NCBI RefSeq assembly: GCF_041435115.1
Contig: NZ_CP108050.1
Location: 1 to 17,963, forward strand
Source of the DNA: Streptomyces sp. NBC_00289
GTDB lineage: Bacteria; Actinomycetota; Actinomycetes; Streptomycetales; Streptomycetaceae
Direction of reading: 5' to 3'
DNA length: 17,963 nt
Positions 5,811 to 12,497 of this stretch are shown here, piece after piece. The notes under the pieces were generated by a model, which was not told where the DNA came from, ran no database searches, and saw only the letters and a list, made by a program, of their open reading frames with translations. Position numbers and translations under genes: made by a program. Position 1 is the first letter of the stretch, and each line of letters opens with the position of its first letter.

Positions 5811-5836
5811 GTGGCCTCGTGGCGTCACGAGGCCAC
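5811..5836. repeat. Dispersed GAGGCC element, copy 3: perfect hairpin
   Basis: GTGGCCTCGTG (5811-5821) pairs perfectly with CACGAGGCCAC (5826-5836) around GCGT. It lies between the leader of the 255-residue gene and the terminator of the replication operon, and is the most symmetrical member of the dispersed family. Confidence 0.5.
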
Positions 5837-5840
5837 GAGA

Positions 5841-5869
5841 GGGGCCCGCACAGCGAGCGTGCGGGCCCC
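5841..5869 (-). terminator. Terminator of the replication operon
   Basis: GGGGCCCGCAC (5841-5851) pairs perfectly with GTGCGGGCCCC (5859-5869) around a 7-base loop. It lies 6 bp beyond the stop of the 192-residue gene. Confidence 0.8.
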
Positions 5870-5875
5870 GGCGGA

Positions 5876-6454
5876 TCAGTTGTAGGTGACGTTCTCGATG
5901 TTGGACGCTGCGGTGTCGATCTGGCTGGCGACCGGCATGTTCCAGTGGTCCGCGATGAGCTGCGCGCACTCGCTCCACTTGTTCGCCTCGTAGGCGAGGA
6001 TGAACGCCTTCGCCTTGTTGCCGGTGAGGGTGGCCTCCATCTGCCCGTACCAGTCGTTGTTGGAGATCCTCCAGTCGCCGTCCGCCTCCGCGTCGATGCT
6101 GGACGGGAACGACCGCTCCTTCTCAGGCGCGACCGGACCAGCCGGGCCCCCGCCGCCCTCGCCTACTTCACCGCCCCCAGCGGGCGCGGTCGGCGGTGCG
6201 GCCGGGGGAGCCGACGGAGCTGCCGGGGGTGCGGCGGGCGGTGCCTCCGGGGCGGGAGCCTTCTCCTTCTTGCCCTTGCCCCGGCCGAACAGCCGCCCGA
6301 GCAGACCGCGCTTCTTCTCCCCGCCGCCTTCGGTGCCGGCCGCAGGCTCCGGAGCCTGCGGGGTCGGTGCCGGGGTCGGTGCGGGCGCCTGCTCCGGGGC
6401 GGGTCCCTGCTCCTGGTCCTTCTTGCCGAGTCCGAACTTCCACCACTTGGCCAT
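5876..6454 (-). CDS. Basic proline-rich protein paired with the replication protein; candidate terminal protein
   Basis: A 192-residue protein whose ATG lies 6 bp after the stop of the 1226-residue gene, so the two are surely co-transcribed and probably coupled. It has three parts: a basic N-terminus (MAKWWKFGLGKKDQE), a long disordered proline/alanine/glycine region with a strongly basic patch GLLGRLFGRGKGKKEK near the middle, and a compact C-terminal domain of about 75 residues (from DWRISNNDWYGQMEA to ENVTYN) containing Tyr, Ser and Thr side chains. There is no signal peptide. In Streptomyces, tap is followed by tpg, which encodes a terminal protein of about 185 residues. Matching order and size make this a candidate end-capping protein, but I see no sequence similarity to Tpg, so that role is inference. 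Confidence 0.7.
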   Translation of the reverse strand: MAKWWKFGLGKKDQEQGPAPEQAPAPTPAPTPQAPEPAAGTEGGGEKKRGLLGRLFGRGKGKKEKAPAPEAPPAAPPAAPSAPPAAPPTAPAGGGEVGEGGGGPAGPVAPEKERSFPSSIDAEADGDWRISNNDWYGQMEATLTGNKAKAFILAYEANKWSECAQLIADHWNMPVASQIDTAASNIENVTYN

Positions 6455-6460
6455 GGCCGA

Positions 6461-9400
6461 TCACTCCCCCCGCTCAGCGGTGTACTGCTCGATTGCGTTG
6501 TGGATGAAGACTCGGTGGTCCTCGGTGACCTGCTCGAACATCGGCAGGAAGTCGGCCATCGGCACGGTGTTCTCCGCCGTCCACTGCCCGCCCTGCGACC
6601 CGAGCTTCATGCCGTCGGGCTTCGCCAGCTCGGGGTCGGCCTCGTTGCTCGCGAACCCGGCGGCGTCCACGTTCACGTACAGCGGCGTGACGCCCTCCTC
6701 GCGGGCGAACGCCACCAGGTTGCGGTACATGTTCGCCGTGGCGTGCGACAGCAGCATGAAGGCCCAGTCCGGCCGCCAGTAGATGTCCTTGGTGTACGCC
6801 TCGCCCGTGGCGTAGTCGAGGCGGGGACCCTTCGAGCGGCCCAGGTAGCCGCGGAACGACTGGTACACCGCGCCGTTGATCTGCTTGGCGAACTTCGCGC
6901 CCGGACGCCCGGCCTCGGCCGCCGCCACGATGTAGACCCGCGAGTCCTTGACCTTCTTGTAGAAGCCCTCCAGGGCCCGCTTCGAGTCCTCCCAGACCCA
7001 CGCCTCCAGGATCTGCGGTTCCCACGTCGGCCACAGCACCTTCAGCAGGTCCATGCTCGGAGTGGCCACCCAGTAGCCGCCCTCCTCAGCCTCCTTGAAC
7101 ACCAGCGGCGGCAGGCCCGGCAGCGCGACCAGGCCCGGGATCTCAGCGATGCGCCAGTACCCGGCGAACCGCTTGTTGTACGCGATCGTCCCGCCGTCGA
7201 AGTGGGTCGGCTCCCCGATGCCGAGCTGCACGTTGGAGTACGCGGGCAGCCAGGCCGCCGTCTTGTCGTACTCCTGGATCCAGGCCGCCGCCCGCTGCTC
7301 CTGGGTGAACTCGGCCAGCGGCTTCTCCCAGATCTGCGGGACCATCGCCCAGTTGACGCAGTCCTTGTTCTCCGGGTCAGCCGGGGGCACGATCCGCCGG
7401 CGGATCGCCTCGCACGCGACGTCCGGACGGCCCAGGCCGCCCGCGAAGTCCTCGCCCGTCTTGTTCGGGGAGGCGTAGTAGGGCGTCACCTCCGGGGAGG
7501 CGTCGCGGCCGTGCCGGGTGGACAGGGTCCACACCATCAGCGCGTCCAGCAGGACTTCCGGCGTCTCCGGTCCGGCCAGACCGGCCAGGCGGGCCTGCCG
7601 AGCCTTCTTGATCCGGTCGTCGTAGGCCGGGACCGCGACCGACAGCCGCTCGTCACGGGCCTTGTCGGCCAGGACCAGCGTCATCCAGCAGGACAGAGCC
7701 GCCGGACGCATCGAGGCGATCGGCCCGCCCTCGGTCGGCGTCGCCCACTCGTGAGCGACCGGCGTCTGGGCTCCGATCCTGCGCACGTACTCCGTCGGAC
7801 CCAGCCCCTTCGCCTCCCGCTCCTGCGTGACACCCAGCGCCTGACGCTCCTTGAGCGTGGGCAGGCCCATGGGCTCCATGGCCTCCTCGTGGACGTACAG
7901 GGTCTTGATCCCGTACGCCTGCATGAGGGCCGGGACCTGGTCGACGTGCCGGGGGAGCGAGACGTGTACCGGTTCGTGGTTGGGCAGGAACAGCCGCCCA
8001 TTGCCCAGCACCGCGAACCGCAGCGCGGACGCGGTCCGGCCCTTCGCCTTGAACTCCAGCTCCAGCCACTCGCGGTCACAGCCCGGCTCGTCCGGCTGGA
8101 TCATCCGCGCGGCAGGGAACACGGCCGTCGTCGTGGCCTCGTGAGCCCGCGAGGCCGTGGCCTCTTCAGCAGGGGAGAGATCCTCCTCGGAGAACTCGAA
8201 GGGCAGCGGTGTAGGACCCGCAGCCCCGGTAGCCCCGTCGCTGGTCGGGGCCTGGTCGGCCGGGGCTACCGGGCCATCTGAGGGGTAGCCCCCGGGTGTA
8301 GCCCCGCCCGGGAACTGCCCGTCAGAACCGCCGTCCGGCTCGTCGCCCGGCTCGTCGGGAGCGAACAGCTCAGCCGCCCGGCGGACGTCGAAGCAGTGCA
8401 TCCTCTCCCCGAGTCCGTGACCCCGGATCGCCTTCGGCAGCTTGCGCTGCACGTTCCGGCCCGCGTCGCGCTTGTGGACCCCGCGGTCGCGGAGCTCCCC
8501 CAGCGCGGCCGACACGTTGTCGATCCCGGCCTGGAGGGCGGCCTCCTGGACGACGGGGTTGACCACCCACCACTCGCTCGTGTCCGGGTTGTAGAACCCG
8601 CGCAGCCGCCGGAAGCCCTCCTTGGAGGCAGTCGGCAGGTCGTCCATGTCGGGGAACGCGGACTTCTCGATCCGCAGCGCGTCCAGGGCCTCCCACAGCT
8701 TCTCGTGGTCGGAGACGTTGTTCTCGGCAGCGACCTGGATGGCGGCCTGGAGGCGCGCGGCGGCCTCCTTCTCAGCGACCTCTCCCAGCGTCGGCACGCC
8801 GATGGCCTGCCCGAGCATGTGGGCACCGACGACCCAGGCCATGTGCATTTCCGCGATCGTGCCCGCGATCCCGCCCTCTGCAGGGCGGTACTTCGCGCAC
8901 AGCTCAAGGTGGAACTTCTTCAGCTTGGCCAGGTTCTCCGCCCGGTACATGCCCTTGCGGATCGCCCACTCCAGCGGCCAGCCGCCGAACTCCTTCGCCA
9001 GCCGCTTCAAGCGCTTGGAGATGTGCTCCGCTCCACCCAGGCCGGGGTCGGCCGGGGCGCCCTCGGAGTCGACGAACTTGTTCGGGAAGAACGGCGCCGA
9101 CACCTCGTGCAGGCGCGAGGCCAGGTCTTCCGTCTGGCCCGAAAACTTCAGCGGCTCGTTGCTGGTCGAGAACGCAGCCGAGTTCCAGAACCCGTCCGAC
9201 TCGCGAGGGCTGCCGTCGGCGCTGCCGATGGAGCGCTGTGCGCCGGCCACGTACTGGCTGATCTCGCGGGACGACTCCTTGATGGAGCGGCCCGAGCTGC
9301 TGTGCTCATCCATGCCCAGCGGCAGGAAGCCCCGGAGCCTGAGCGTCTGGCCGATGCCCTGCTTGCTCGCGTCCCAGCTGATCAGGATGCGCTGGCGACG

Positions 9401-10141
9401 GGGCTTGATGTCACCGAAGCAGGCGCACGACACGGTGAGGATGGTCGACTTGCCCTGCTGCCCGGGGCCGTAGGCGTTGACCATGTGCGGCAGCACGTCC
9501 AGGGCGTCGAAGACGGGCCCGGCGAACATGAAGCCCATGCACAGCGCGGACTTCCCGCAGTCGCAGGCCCAGGCACCGATCTCGTCCCACGCCTCCCGGG
9601 CGTCCTTCTCCTCGCCCCGCAGGACGCGGTACCCGAGGGTCTGAGCGTCAGCCTCCGGGAAAACCAGGTCCCCGGCTTCGTTGTAGTACGTCCGAGCCGA
9701 GACGATCGGAGCCTTGTCGCCCGCCTCGCGGATCAGCCTGGCGAACGCGTGGCGCTCGTCGTTCCCGGTGGGCCGACGCTGGCCGGCCTTCGAGGACCAG
9801 GTGCCACGGTCCAGTTCGTCTTCGGTGTAGATGCGTGCGCGCCGCTGGCGCTTGCCGATGCCCAGGTACTCGGTGCGGATGTCCTCGCCGTCGTCGGTGA
9901 GGTGGACGATCTGAGCGGTGATCCTCGGCACCTGGCCGATGGGAAGGAGAGCGTCCTCAGGGTTCTGCCGGTGCAGGATCATCCGATCTGCTTCCCGGTA
10001 GAACCAGCCCCGCTTCATGCCCGCGATCGGGCGGCATCCCGCCGGGGTTCCGCCCCGTTCGAGGTTCGAGACCGACCCGCGGCGACGCTGCGGCGGGACG
10101 TCTCCGTCGGTCGACGGGGTCTCGGTTGACTGGTGAGTCAC
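6461..10141 (-). CDS. Replication protein: DUF927-type ATPase/helicase fused to a Tap/PolB-like domain
   Basis: A 1226-residue protein with a GTG start preceded by AGAAAGG (10153-10147). The N-terminal half matches the DUF927 helicase-like pattern: Walker A GPGQQGKS (225-232), SWDASKQG (255-262), Walker B LPLGMDEH (273-280), a sensor-like STSN (325-328) and ASRLHE (341-346). A Pro/Gly/Asp-rich linker spans about 590-670. The C-terminal half has family-B-polymerase-like motifs: YDKTAAWLPAY as motif A (D959), KFAKQINGAVY as motif B (K1083-Y1093), and LYVNVDAAGF as motif C, where Asn1157 replaces the first catalytic Asp. IYWRPDW (about 1120-1126) and the residues after it resemble what I remember of Streptomyces Tap telomere proteins. 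The usual Tap N-terminal HTH is absent. It probably initiates replication and/or handles telomeres. Confidence 0.8.
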   Translation of the reverse strand: MTHQSTETPSTDGDVPPQRRRGSVSNLERGGTPAGCRPIAGMKRGWFYREADRMILHRQNPEDALLPIGQVPRITAQIVHLTDDGEDIRTEYLGIGKRQRRARIYTEDELDRGTWSSKAGQRRPTGNDERHAFARLIREAGDKAPIVSARTYYNEAGDLVFPEADAQTLGYRVLRGEEKDAREAWDEIGAWACDCGKSALCMGFMFAGPVFDALDVLPHMVNAYGPGQQGKSTILTVSCACFGDIKPRRQRILISWDASKQGIGQTLRLRGFLPLGMDEHSSSGRSIKESSREISQYVAGAQRSIGSADGSPRESDGFWNSAAFSTSNEPLKFSGQTEDLASRLHEVSAPFFPNKFVDSEGAPADPGLGGAEHISKRLKRLAKEFGGWPLEWAIRKGMYRAENLAKLKKFHLELCAKYRPAEGGIAGTIAEMHMAWVVGAHMLGQAIGVPTLGEVAEKEAAARLQAAIQVAAENNVSDHEKLWEALDALRIEKSAFPDMDDLPTASKEGFRRLRGFYNPDTSEWWVVNPVVQEAALQAGIDNVSAALGELRDRGVHKRDAGRNVQRKLPKAIRGHGLGERMHCFDVRRAAELFAPDEPGDEPDGGSDGQFPGGATPGGYPSDGPVAPADQAPTSDGATGAAGPTPLPFEFSEEDLSPAEEATASRAHEATTTAVFPAARMIQPDEPGCDREWLELEFKAKGRTASALRFAVLGNGRLFLPNHEPVHVSLPRHVDQVPALMQAYGIKTLYVHEEAMEPMGLPTLKERQALGVTQEREAKGLGPTEYVRRIGAQTPVAHEWATPTEGGPIASMRPAALSCWMTLVLADKARDERLSVAVPAYDDRIKKARQARLAGLAGPETPEVLLDALMVWTLSTRHGRDASPEVTPYYASPNKTGEDFAGGLGRPDVACEAIRRRIVPPADPENKDCVNWAMVPQIWEKPLAEFTQEQRAAAWIQEYDKTAAWLPAYSNVQLGIGEPTHFDGGTIAYNKRFAGYWRIAEIPGLVALPGLPPLVFKEAEEGGYWVATPSMDLLKVLWPTWEPQILEAWVWEDSKRALEGFYKKVKDSRVYIVAAAEAGRPGAKFAKQINGAVYQSFRGYLGRSKGPRLDYATGEAYTKDIYWRPDWAFMLLSHATANMYRNLVAFAREEGVTPLYVNVDAAGFASNEADPELAKPDGMKLGSQGGQWTAENTVPMADFLPMFEQVTEDHRVFIHNAIEQYTAERGE
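8133..8164. repeat. Dispersed GAGGCC element, copy 4, inside the replication gene linker
   Basis: GTGGCCTCGTGAG (8133-8145), GCGAGGCC (8149-8156) and GTGGCCTC (8157-8164) form overlapping direct and inverted repeats. They lie within coding sequence for a low-complexity segment that can tolerate such DNA. Confidence 0.4.
8228..8305. repeat. Iterons (T/G)GTAGCCCC inside the replication gene
   Basis: Direct copies lie at 8228-8236, 8284-8292 and 8297-8305, with an inverted copy at 8262-8270. The 24 bp at 8282-8305 are identical to 3709-3732. The inverted copy begins 20 bp upstream of the 24-mer in both places. The DNA encodes roughly residues 612-638, in the disordered linker between the two halves of the protein. 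An origin embedded in the initiator gene is plausible. Confidence 0.7.
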
Positions 10142-10189
10142 GTGAGCCTTTCTAGGCCCACTGGGCGAGTGGTAGGTGTCCTAGAACAC

Positions 10190-10219
10190 CAGGGGGGAGG
10201 AGAAATCTCCTCACCCCTG
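10190..10219 (-). promoter_or_regulatory. Leader hairpin upstream of the replication gene
   Basis: CAGGGG plus GAGGAG pairs with CTCCTC plus CCCCTG around an AAAT loop with single-base bulges. It sits 49-78 bp before the GTG start. A smaller hairpin GGTGT...ACACC lies at 10174-10190. Together they could control expression of the replication protein. I found no convincing promoter hexamers in the leader. Direct repeats CTTCGACC(T/C)CT start at 10273 and 10290. Confidence 0.45.
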
Positions 10220-10304
10220 CCTTACACTCGGCAGCAGACCTTGTGATGGTCGCCGCGTAGCCCTTCTCCGGACTTCGACCTCTTTCAGGCTTCGACCCCT
10301 GATT

Positions 10305-10333
10305 GAGACCCGGGTGGGGCTCGCGGCTTTTTT
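10305..10333 (+). terminator. Plus-strand terminator-like hairpin with T6 and no upstream gene
   Basis: GAGACCC (10305-10311) and GGGGCTC (10316-10322) form a short stem with one mismatch, and a run of six T follows at 10328-10333. No plus-strand gene precedes it. It would fit the end of a short antisense RNA crossing the leader of the replication gene. A weak TTGACT at 10126-10131 lacks a convincing -10. Confidence 0.4.
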
Positions 10334-10388
10334 GTGTTTACGGATCTTGTTCGTGCGTTCTGTGCAGCTTACGTCCGGTAGCGGACAC

Positions 10389-10405
10389 CCCTACGCGCGG
10401 TAGGG
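10389..10405 (-). terminator. Hairpin after the GntR gene
   Basis: CCCTAC-GCGCG-GTAGGG lies 14 bp past the stop of the GntR gene on the minus strand. A second small hairpin GTCCG-GTAG-CGGAC follows at 10373-10386. They may terminate the repressor transcript before the replication leader. Confidence 0.5.
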
Positions 10406-10418
10406 ACACCACATTCGG

Positions 10419-11099
10419 TCAGGAGATCGAGAGGGGGTGTCCAGGGGCGTACACGCCTTCCCCCACGCCGATCACCTTGTGGCCGGTCACGTAGATGCTG
10501 CGCAGGAGGACGACGGAGTAGATGCCGTCACCTAGCCCGAGGGCTTGGCGGTCTTCCTCGGTGGCGATCCGGGACGTCACCTCCTTGGAAGAGACCTCAA
10601 CGCTGTTGCCAGAGCGATCCTCGTAGACCGCTTGCCACGTGGGGTCACAGGCTTGGGGCTCATCAACCTCGGGGACGACCTCGGCAACGTCCAGGTGAAC
10701 CCAGGACTGAGACGCCTGAAGGATGGAGTCTCCGCGGTTCACGGTCCGCACCCGGTTGACGCACTCGCCCTCTCCGAGGTGTGCGGCGACCCAGTCGGGG
10801 GGCTGTACCCGGGTGCTGCTCTTGTGGTGAATCGTCTCCCCCGGCTGCGTGATGCCCCGGATGCGCTTGGTGCCAGCGATGAGTTTCCTACGGTCGGAGA
10901 CGAACACGCCCTTGCCCTGCTGGCTGTGGACGTAGCCCTCCGCCTTGAGCAAGGCGATAGCGCGGTAGACCGCGTTGTCGCTCAGGGCGAACTGCTTCAT
11001 CAGGGCCTGGGTCGGCGGGAGCTTGTTGCCTGCCTCCAGCGTGCCTCGGTCGATGCGGGCCTTCAGATATGCAGCCATGCCAGCAACGGTGCCTGTCAT
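10419..11099 (-). CDS. GntR-family (HutC/UTRA type) transfer repressor, KorA-like
   Basis: A 226-residue regulator with an ATG preceded by GGGAGG. The N-terminal winged helix (about 1-70) has the GntR pattern LPPTQALMKQFALSDNAVYR, then LKAEGYVHSQQGKGVFV. The remainder (about 85-220) looks like a UTRA ligand-binding domain ending in GIYSVVLLRSIYVTGHKVIGVGEGVYAPG. In Streptomyces plasmids such as pSAM2 and pIJ101, GntR-type Kor proteins repress the transfer gene, whose uncontrolled expression harms the host. Here it is divergent from the transfer operon, with three palindromic operator-like sites between them, so it probably represses the operon and itself. The inducing ligand is unknown. Confidence 0.9.
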   Translation of the reverse strand: MTGTVAGMAAYLKARIDRGTLEAGNKLPPTQALMKQFALSDNAVYRAIALLKAEGYVHSQQGKGVFVSDRRKLIAGTKRIRGITQPGETIHHKSSTRVQPPDWVAAHLGEGECVNRVRTVNRGDSILQASQSWVHLDVAEVVPEVDEPQACDPTWQAVYEDRSGNSVEVSSKEVTSRIATEEDRQALGLGDGIYSVVLLRSIYVTGHKVIGVGEGVYAPGHPLSIS

Positions 11100-11115
11100 T
11101 TTCGCCTCCCTCAGT

Positions 11116-11191
11116 CTTCCTATCGGATGTTGCTTGACGATACCTGAATCATGACCTAACTTCCTACAGGAAGCTACTTCCTATCGGAAGT
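11116..11191. promoter_or_regulatory. Divergent control region: three CTTCC-N4-GGAAG operators and the transfer promoter
   Basis: ACTTCCTATCGGAAGT (11176-11191) is a perfect palindrome with four central bases. ACTTCCTACAGGAAGC (11159-11174) has 5-bp arms. CTTCCTATCGGATG (11116-11129) is an imperfect copy 17 bp before the GntR start. On the plus strand, TTGACG (11134-11139) and TAACTT (11157-11162) are exactly 17 bp apart. The -10 overlaps the second operator, and the third lies just beyond the expected start site, so a bound repressor would block this promoter. The outer copy is placed to control the repressor itself. Confidence 0.82.
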
Positions 11192-11212
11192 TTCTTCGAT
11201 CACACGCAGAAC

Positions 11213-11248
11213 GGCCCTGACCTGGTGTCCAACCACCTGGTCAGGGCC
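11213..11248 (+). promoter_or_regulatory. Long leader hairpin of the transfer operon, possible attenuator
   Basis: GGCCCTGACC-T-GGTG pairs with CACC-T-GGTCAGGGCC: a 15-bp stem with one mismatch and a 6-base loop. It lies in the untranslated leader, about 45 bp after the predicted start and 45 bp before the sigma gene. It is strong enough to terminate or to protect the RNA. Confidence 0.55.
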
Positions 11249-11293
11249 TGAGACCGATCCCCGTTCTGAAACACCAGAAGGGAGCGATCCTCC

Positions 11294-11842
11294 GTGGATC
11301 GTATCGACGCACAGCCGCTGTCCGCGGCTTCGGCTGAACGGCTCGACACGCTGTTCCGCCTCTACGGCACCCGCCTCTTGGCCTACGCCCGGACCCAGAC
11401 CCGCGACGCCGACGCCGCTCAGGACGTCGCCGCCGAGACCTGGATTCGCGCAGGCCGTGGCATCCACAACCTCCGCAACGACGACGACGGCGCCTTCGCC
11501 TGGCTGCGGGTCATCGCGCAGCACGCCGCGTCCTCCTACTACAGCGGCTACGAGCGCCCCGAGGACTGGACGGACGCCGTCGCCTCCCGCGCCCTCCCGG
11601 CCGCCGCGTCCGCTGAGGACGTCGCCCTGACTGAGCCGCCCGCGCCGGCCGACGTCGACCCCGAGCTGGTCGCCGCGCTGGACGCGCTCCCCGAGCAGGA
11701 CCGCAAGGTCGTCCGCCTCCGCAGCGAGGGCCTGACCTGGGAGGCCGTCGGCCAGTCCTACGGCCGGACCTGCGGCACGGCCTACCGCCGCTACCACCGC
11801 GTCATCAACTCCCTGCGGGCCACGTCCGCGCTGGCCGGGTGA
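11294..11842 (+). CDS. ECF-like RNA polymerase sigma factor, first gene of the transfer operon
   Basis: A 182-residue protein starting at a GTG preceded by GAAGGGAG. The region 2-like segment (about 18-80) reads LFRLYGTRLLAYARTQTRD, then AAQDVAAETWIRAG and FAWLRVIAQHAA. A Pro/Ala linker leads to the region 4 helix-turn-helix (about 122-178): LPEQDRKVVRLRSEGLTWEAVGQSY, then TAYRRYHRVINSL. Length and two-domain order fit extracytoplasmic-function sigma factors. There is no anti-sigma partner nearby. The gene heads the long plus-strand operon under the GntR-type operators, so it may boost transfer-gene or host-gene expression once the repressor is released. The target promoter is unknown. Confidence 0.88.
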   Translation: MDRIDAQPLSAASAERLDTLFRLYGTRLLAYARTQTRDADAAQDVAAETWIRAGRGIHNLRNDDDGAFAWLRVIAQHAASSYYSGYERPEDWTDAVASRALPAAASAEDVALTEPPAPADVDPELVAALDALPEQDRKVVRLRSEGLTWEAVGQSYGRTCGTAYRRYHRVINSLRATSALAG

Positions 11843-11847
11843 TCGCG

Positions 11848-11982
11848 ATGGCCGTGAACCCGACCACCGACCCCGCCGCCGCTCAGCACATGGCCCAGGC
11901 CGCTCAGGCCGCCGCCGCCGCTGAGGCCGCGCGCCAGGCCGCCGAAGCGCTCCGGGCCCAGCAGCAGGGAGGCCAGAAGTGA
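11848..11982 (+). CDS. Alanine/glutamine-rich micro-protein
   Basis: A 44-residue frame, ATG at 11848, five bases after the sigma stop. The sequence is MAVNPTTDP followed by an almost continuous amphipathic helix of Ala, Gln, Glu and Arg, ending GGQK. Its stop overlaps the GTG start of the next gene as GTGA, and the next gene's GGGAGG lies inside this frame, which is good evidence that the frame is translated. It may form a coiled coil. No function is known. Confidence 0.6.
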   Translation: MAVNPTTDPAAAQHMAQAAQAAAAAEAARQAAEALRAQQQGGQK

Positions 11983-12179
11983 GCCTTCGCCGCGAGACCA
12001 AGCGCGAGGACGACGCCCGCACCGGTGCCCTGCTGGACGCCGTGGACAAGGCGTTCGACTACGACGGCCTGGCCCAGTACGACGACCCGGACTTCGAGGA
12101 CGTCGTCCTGTTCGGCATCGCGGGTGACCCCGCTCAGCAGTACCCGCCCGCCGGCCACAACTACCCGAAGAGGGGCTGA
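11979..12179 (+). CDS. Small acidic protein of unknown function
   Basis: A 66-residue protein starting at a GTG with GGGAGG six bases upstream (11967-11972) and a four-base overlap with the preceding frame. The first 15 residues are basic (MSLRRETKRE) and the middle is acidic and aromatic (FDYDGLAQYDDPDFEDVV). It ends PAGHNYPKRG. I recognise no domain. It belongs to the tightly packed small genes between the sigma factor and the Spd/TraB genes, which in Streptomyces plasmids usually influence spread or host fitness. Confidence 0.7.
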   Translation: MSLRRETKREDDARTGALLDAVDKAFDYDGLAQYDDPDFEDVVLFGIAGDPAQQYPPAGHNYPKRG

Positions 12180-12182
12180 CCC

Positions 12183-12497
12183 ATGGCGAACACCCGCCGA
12201 CTGGACCGCGAGATCGCCCTGGCTGCTCGCAAGCTCGAAGCCGCGAAGCAGGGCGAGATGTGGCCGCTCACCGGCTCGGAGAGGCGTCGGGTCCTGACGG
12301 CTCTGGCCGGTGGCTCGTACAAGGTCGCCAGGGGCAAGAGCCCTGGCCGCGCCGAACGGAAGCTGGACGCCGTGACGAGCGAGATCCAGAGCCGTCTGAG
12401 TGCGGAACTCACCGCCCTCCAGACCGCGAAGCAGCAGATCATCACCCAGGCCGCCACCGCCAAGGCCGCGAAGAAGACCGAATCGAAGTGGTGGTGA
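12183..12497 (+). CDS. Small basic helical protein of unknown function
   Basis: A 104-residue protein, ATG at 12183 after GAAGAGGGG. It is lysine/arginine-rich and mostly helical, for example DREIALAARKLEAAKQGEMW, then RRRVLTALAGG and a long helix LTALQTAKQQIITQAATAKA, ending KKTESKWW. It could bind nucleic acid through the basic helices, but no family is recognised. Its stop codon shares one base with the ATG of the next gene, indicating translational coupling. Confidence 0.78.
   Translation: MANTRRLDREIALAARKLEAAKQGEMWPLTGSERRRVLTALAGGSYKVARGKSPGRAERKLDAVTSEIQSRLSAELTALQTAKQQIITQAATAKAAKKTESKWW

Noticed and set aside
5819..8281. 820-codon plus-strand open frame
   Set aside because: It lies opposite the replication gene; the frame is kept open by GC-rich codons of the real gene, and its translation is Arg/Leu-rich without domains.
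6461..10141. Calling the large gene a canonical Tap
   Set aside because: The N-terminal HTH of Tap is missing and an ATPase/helicase occupies that half; only the C-terminal half resembles Tap.
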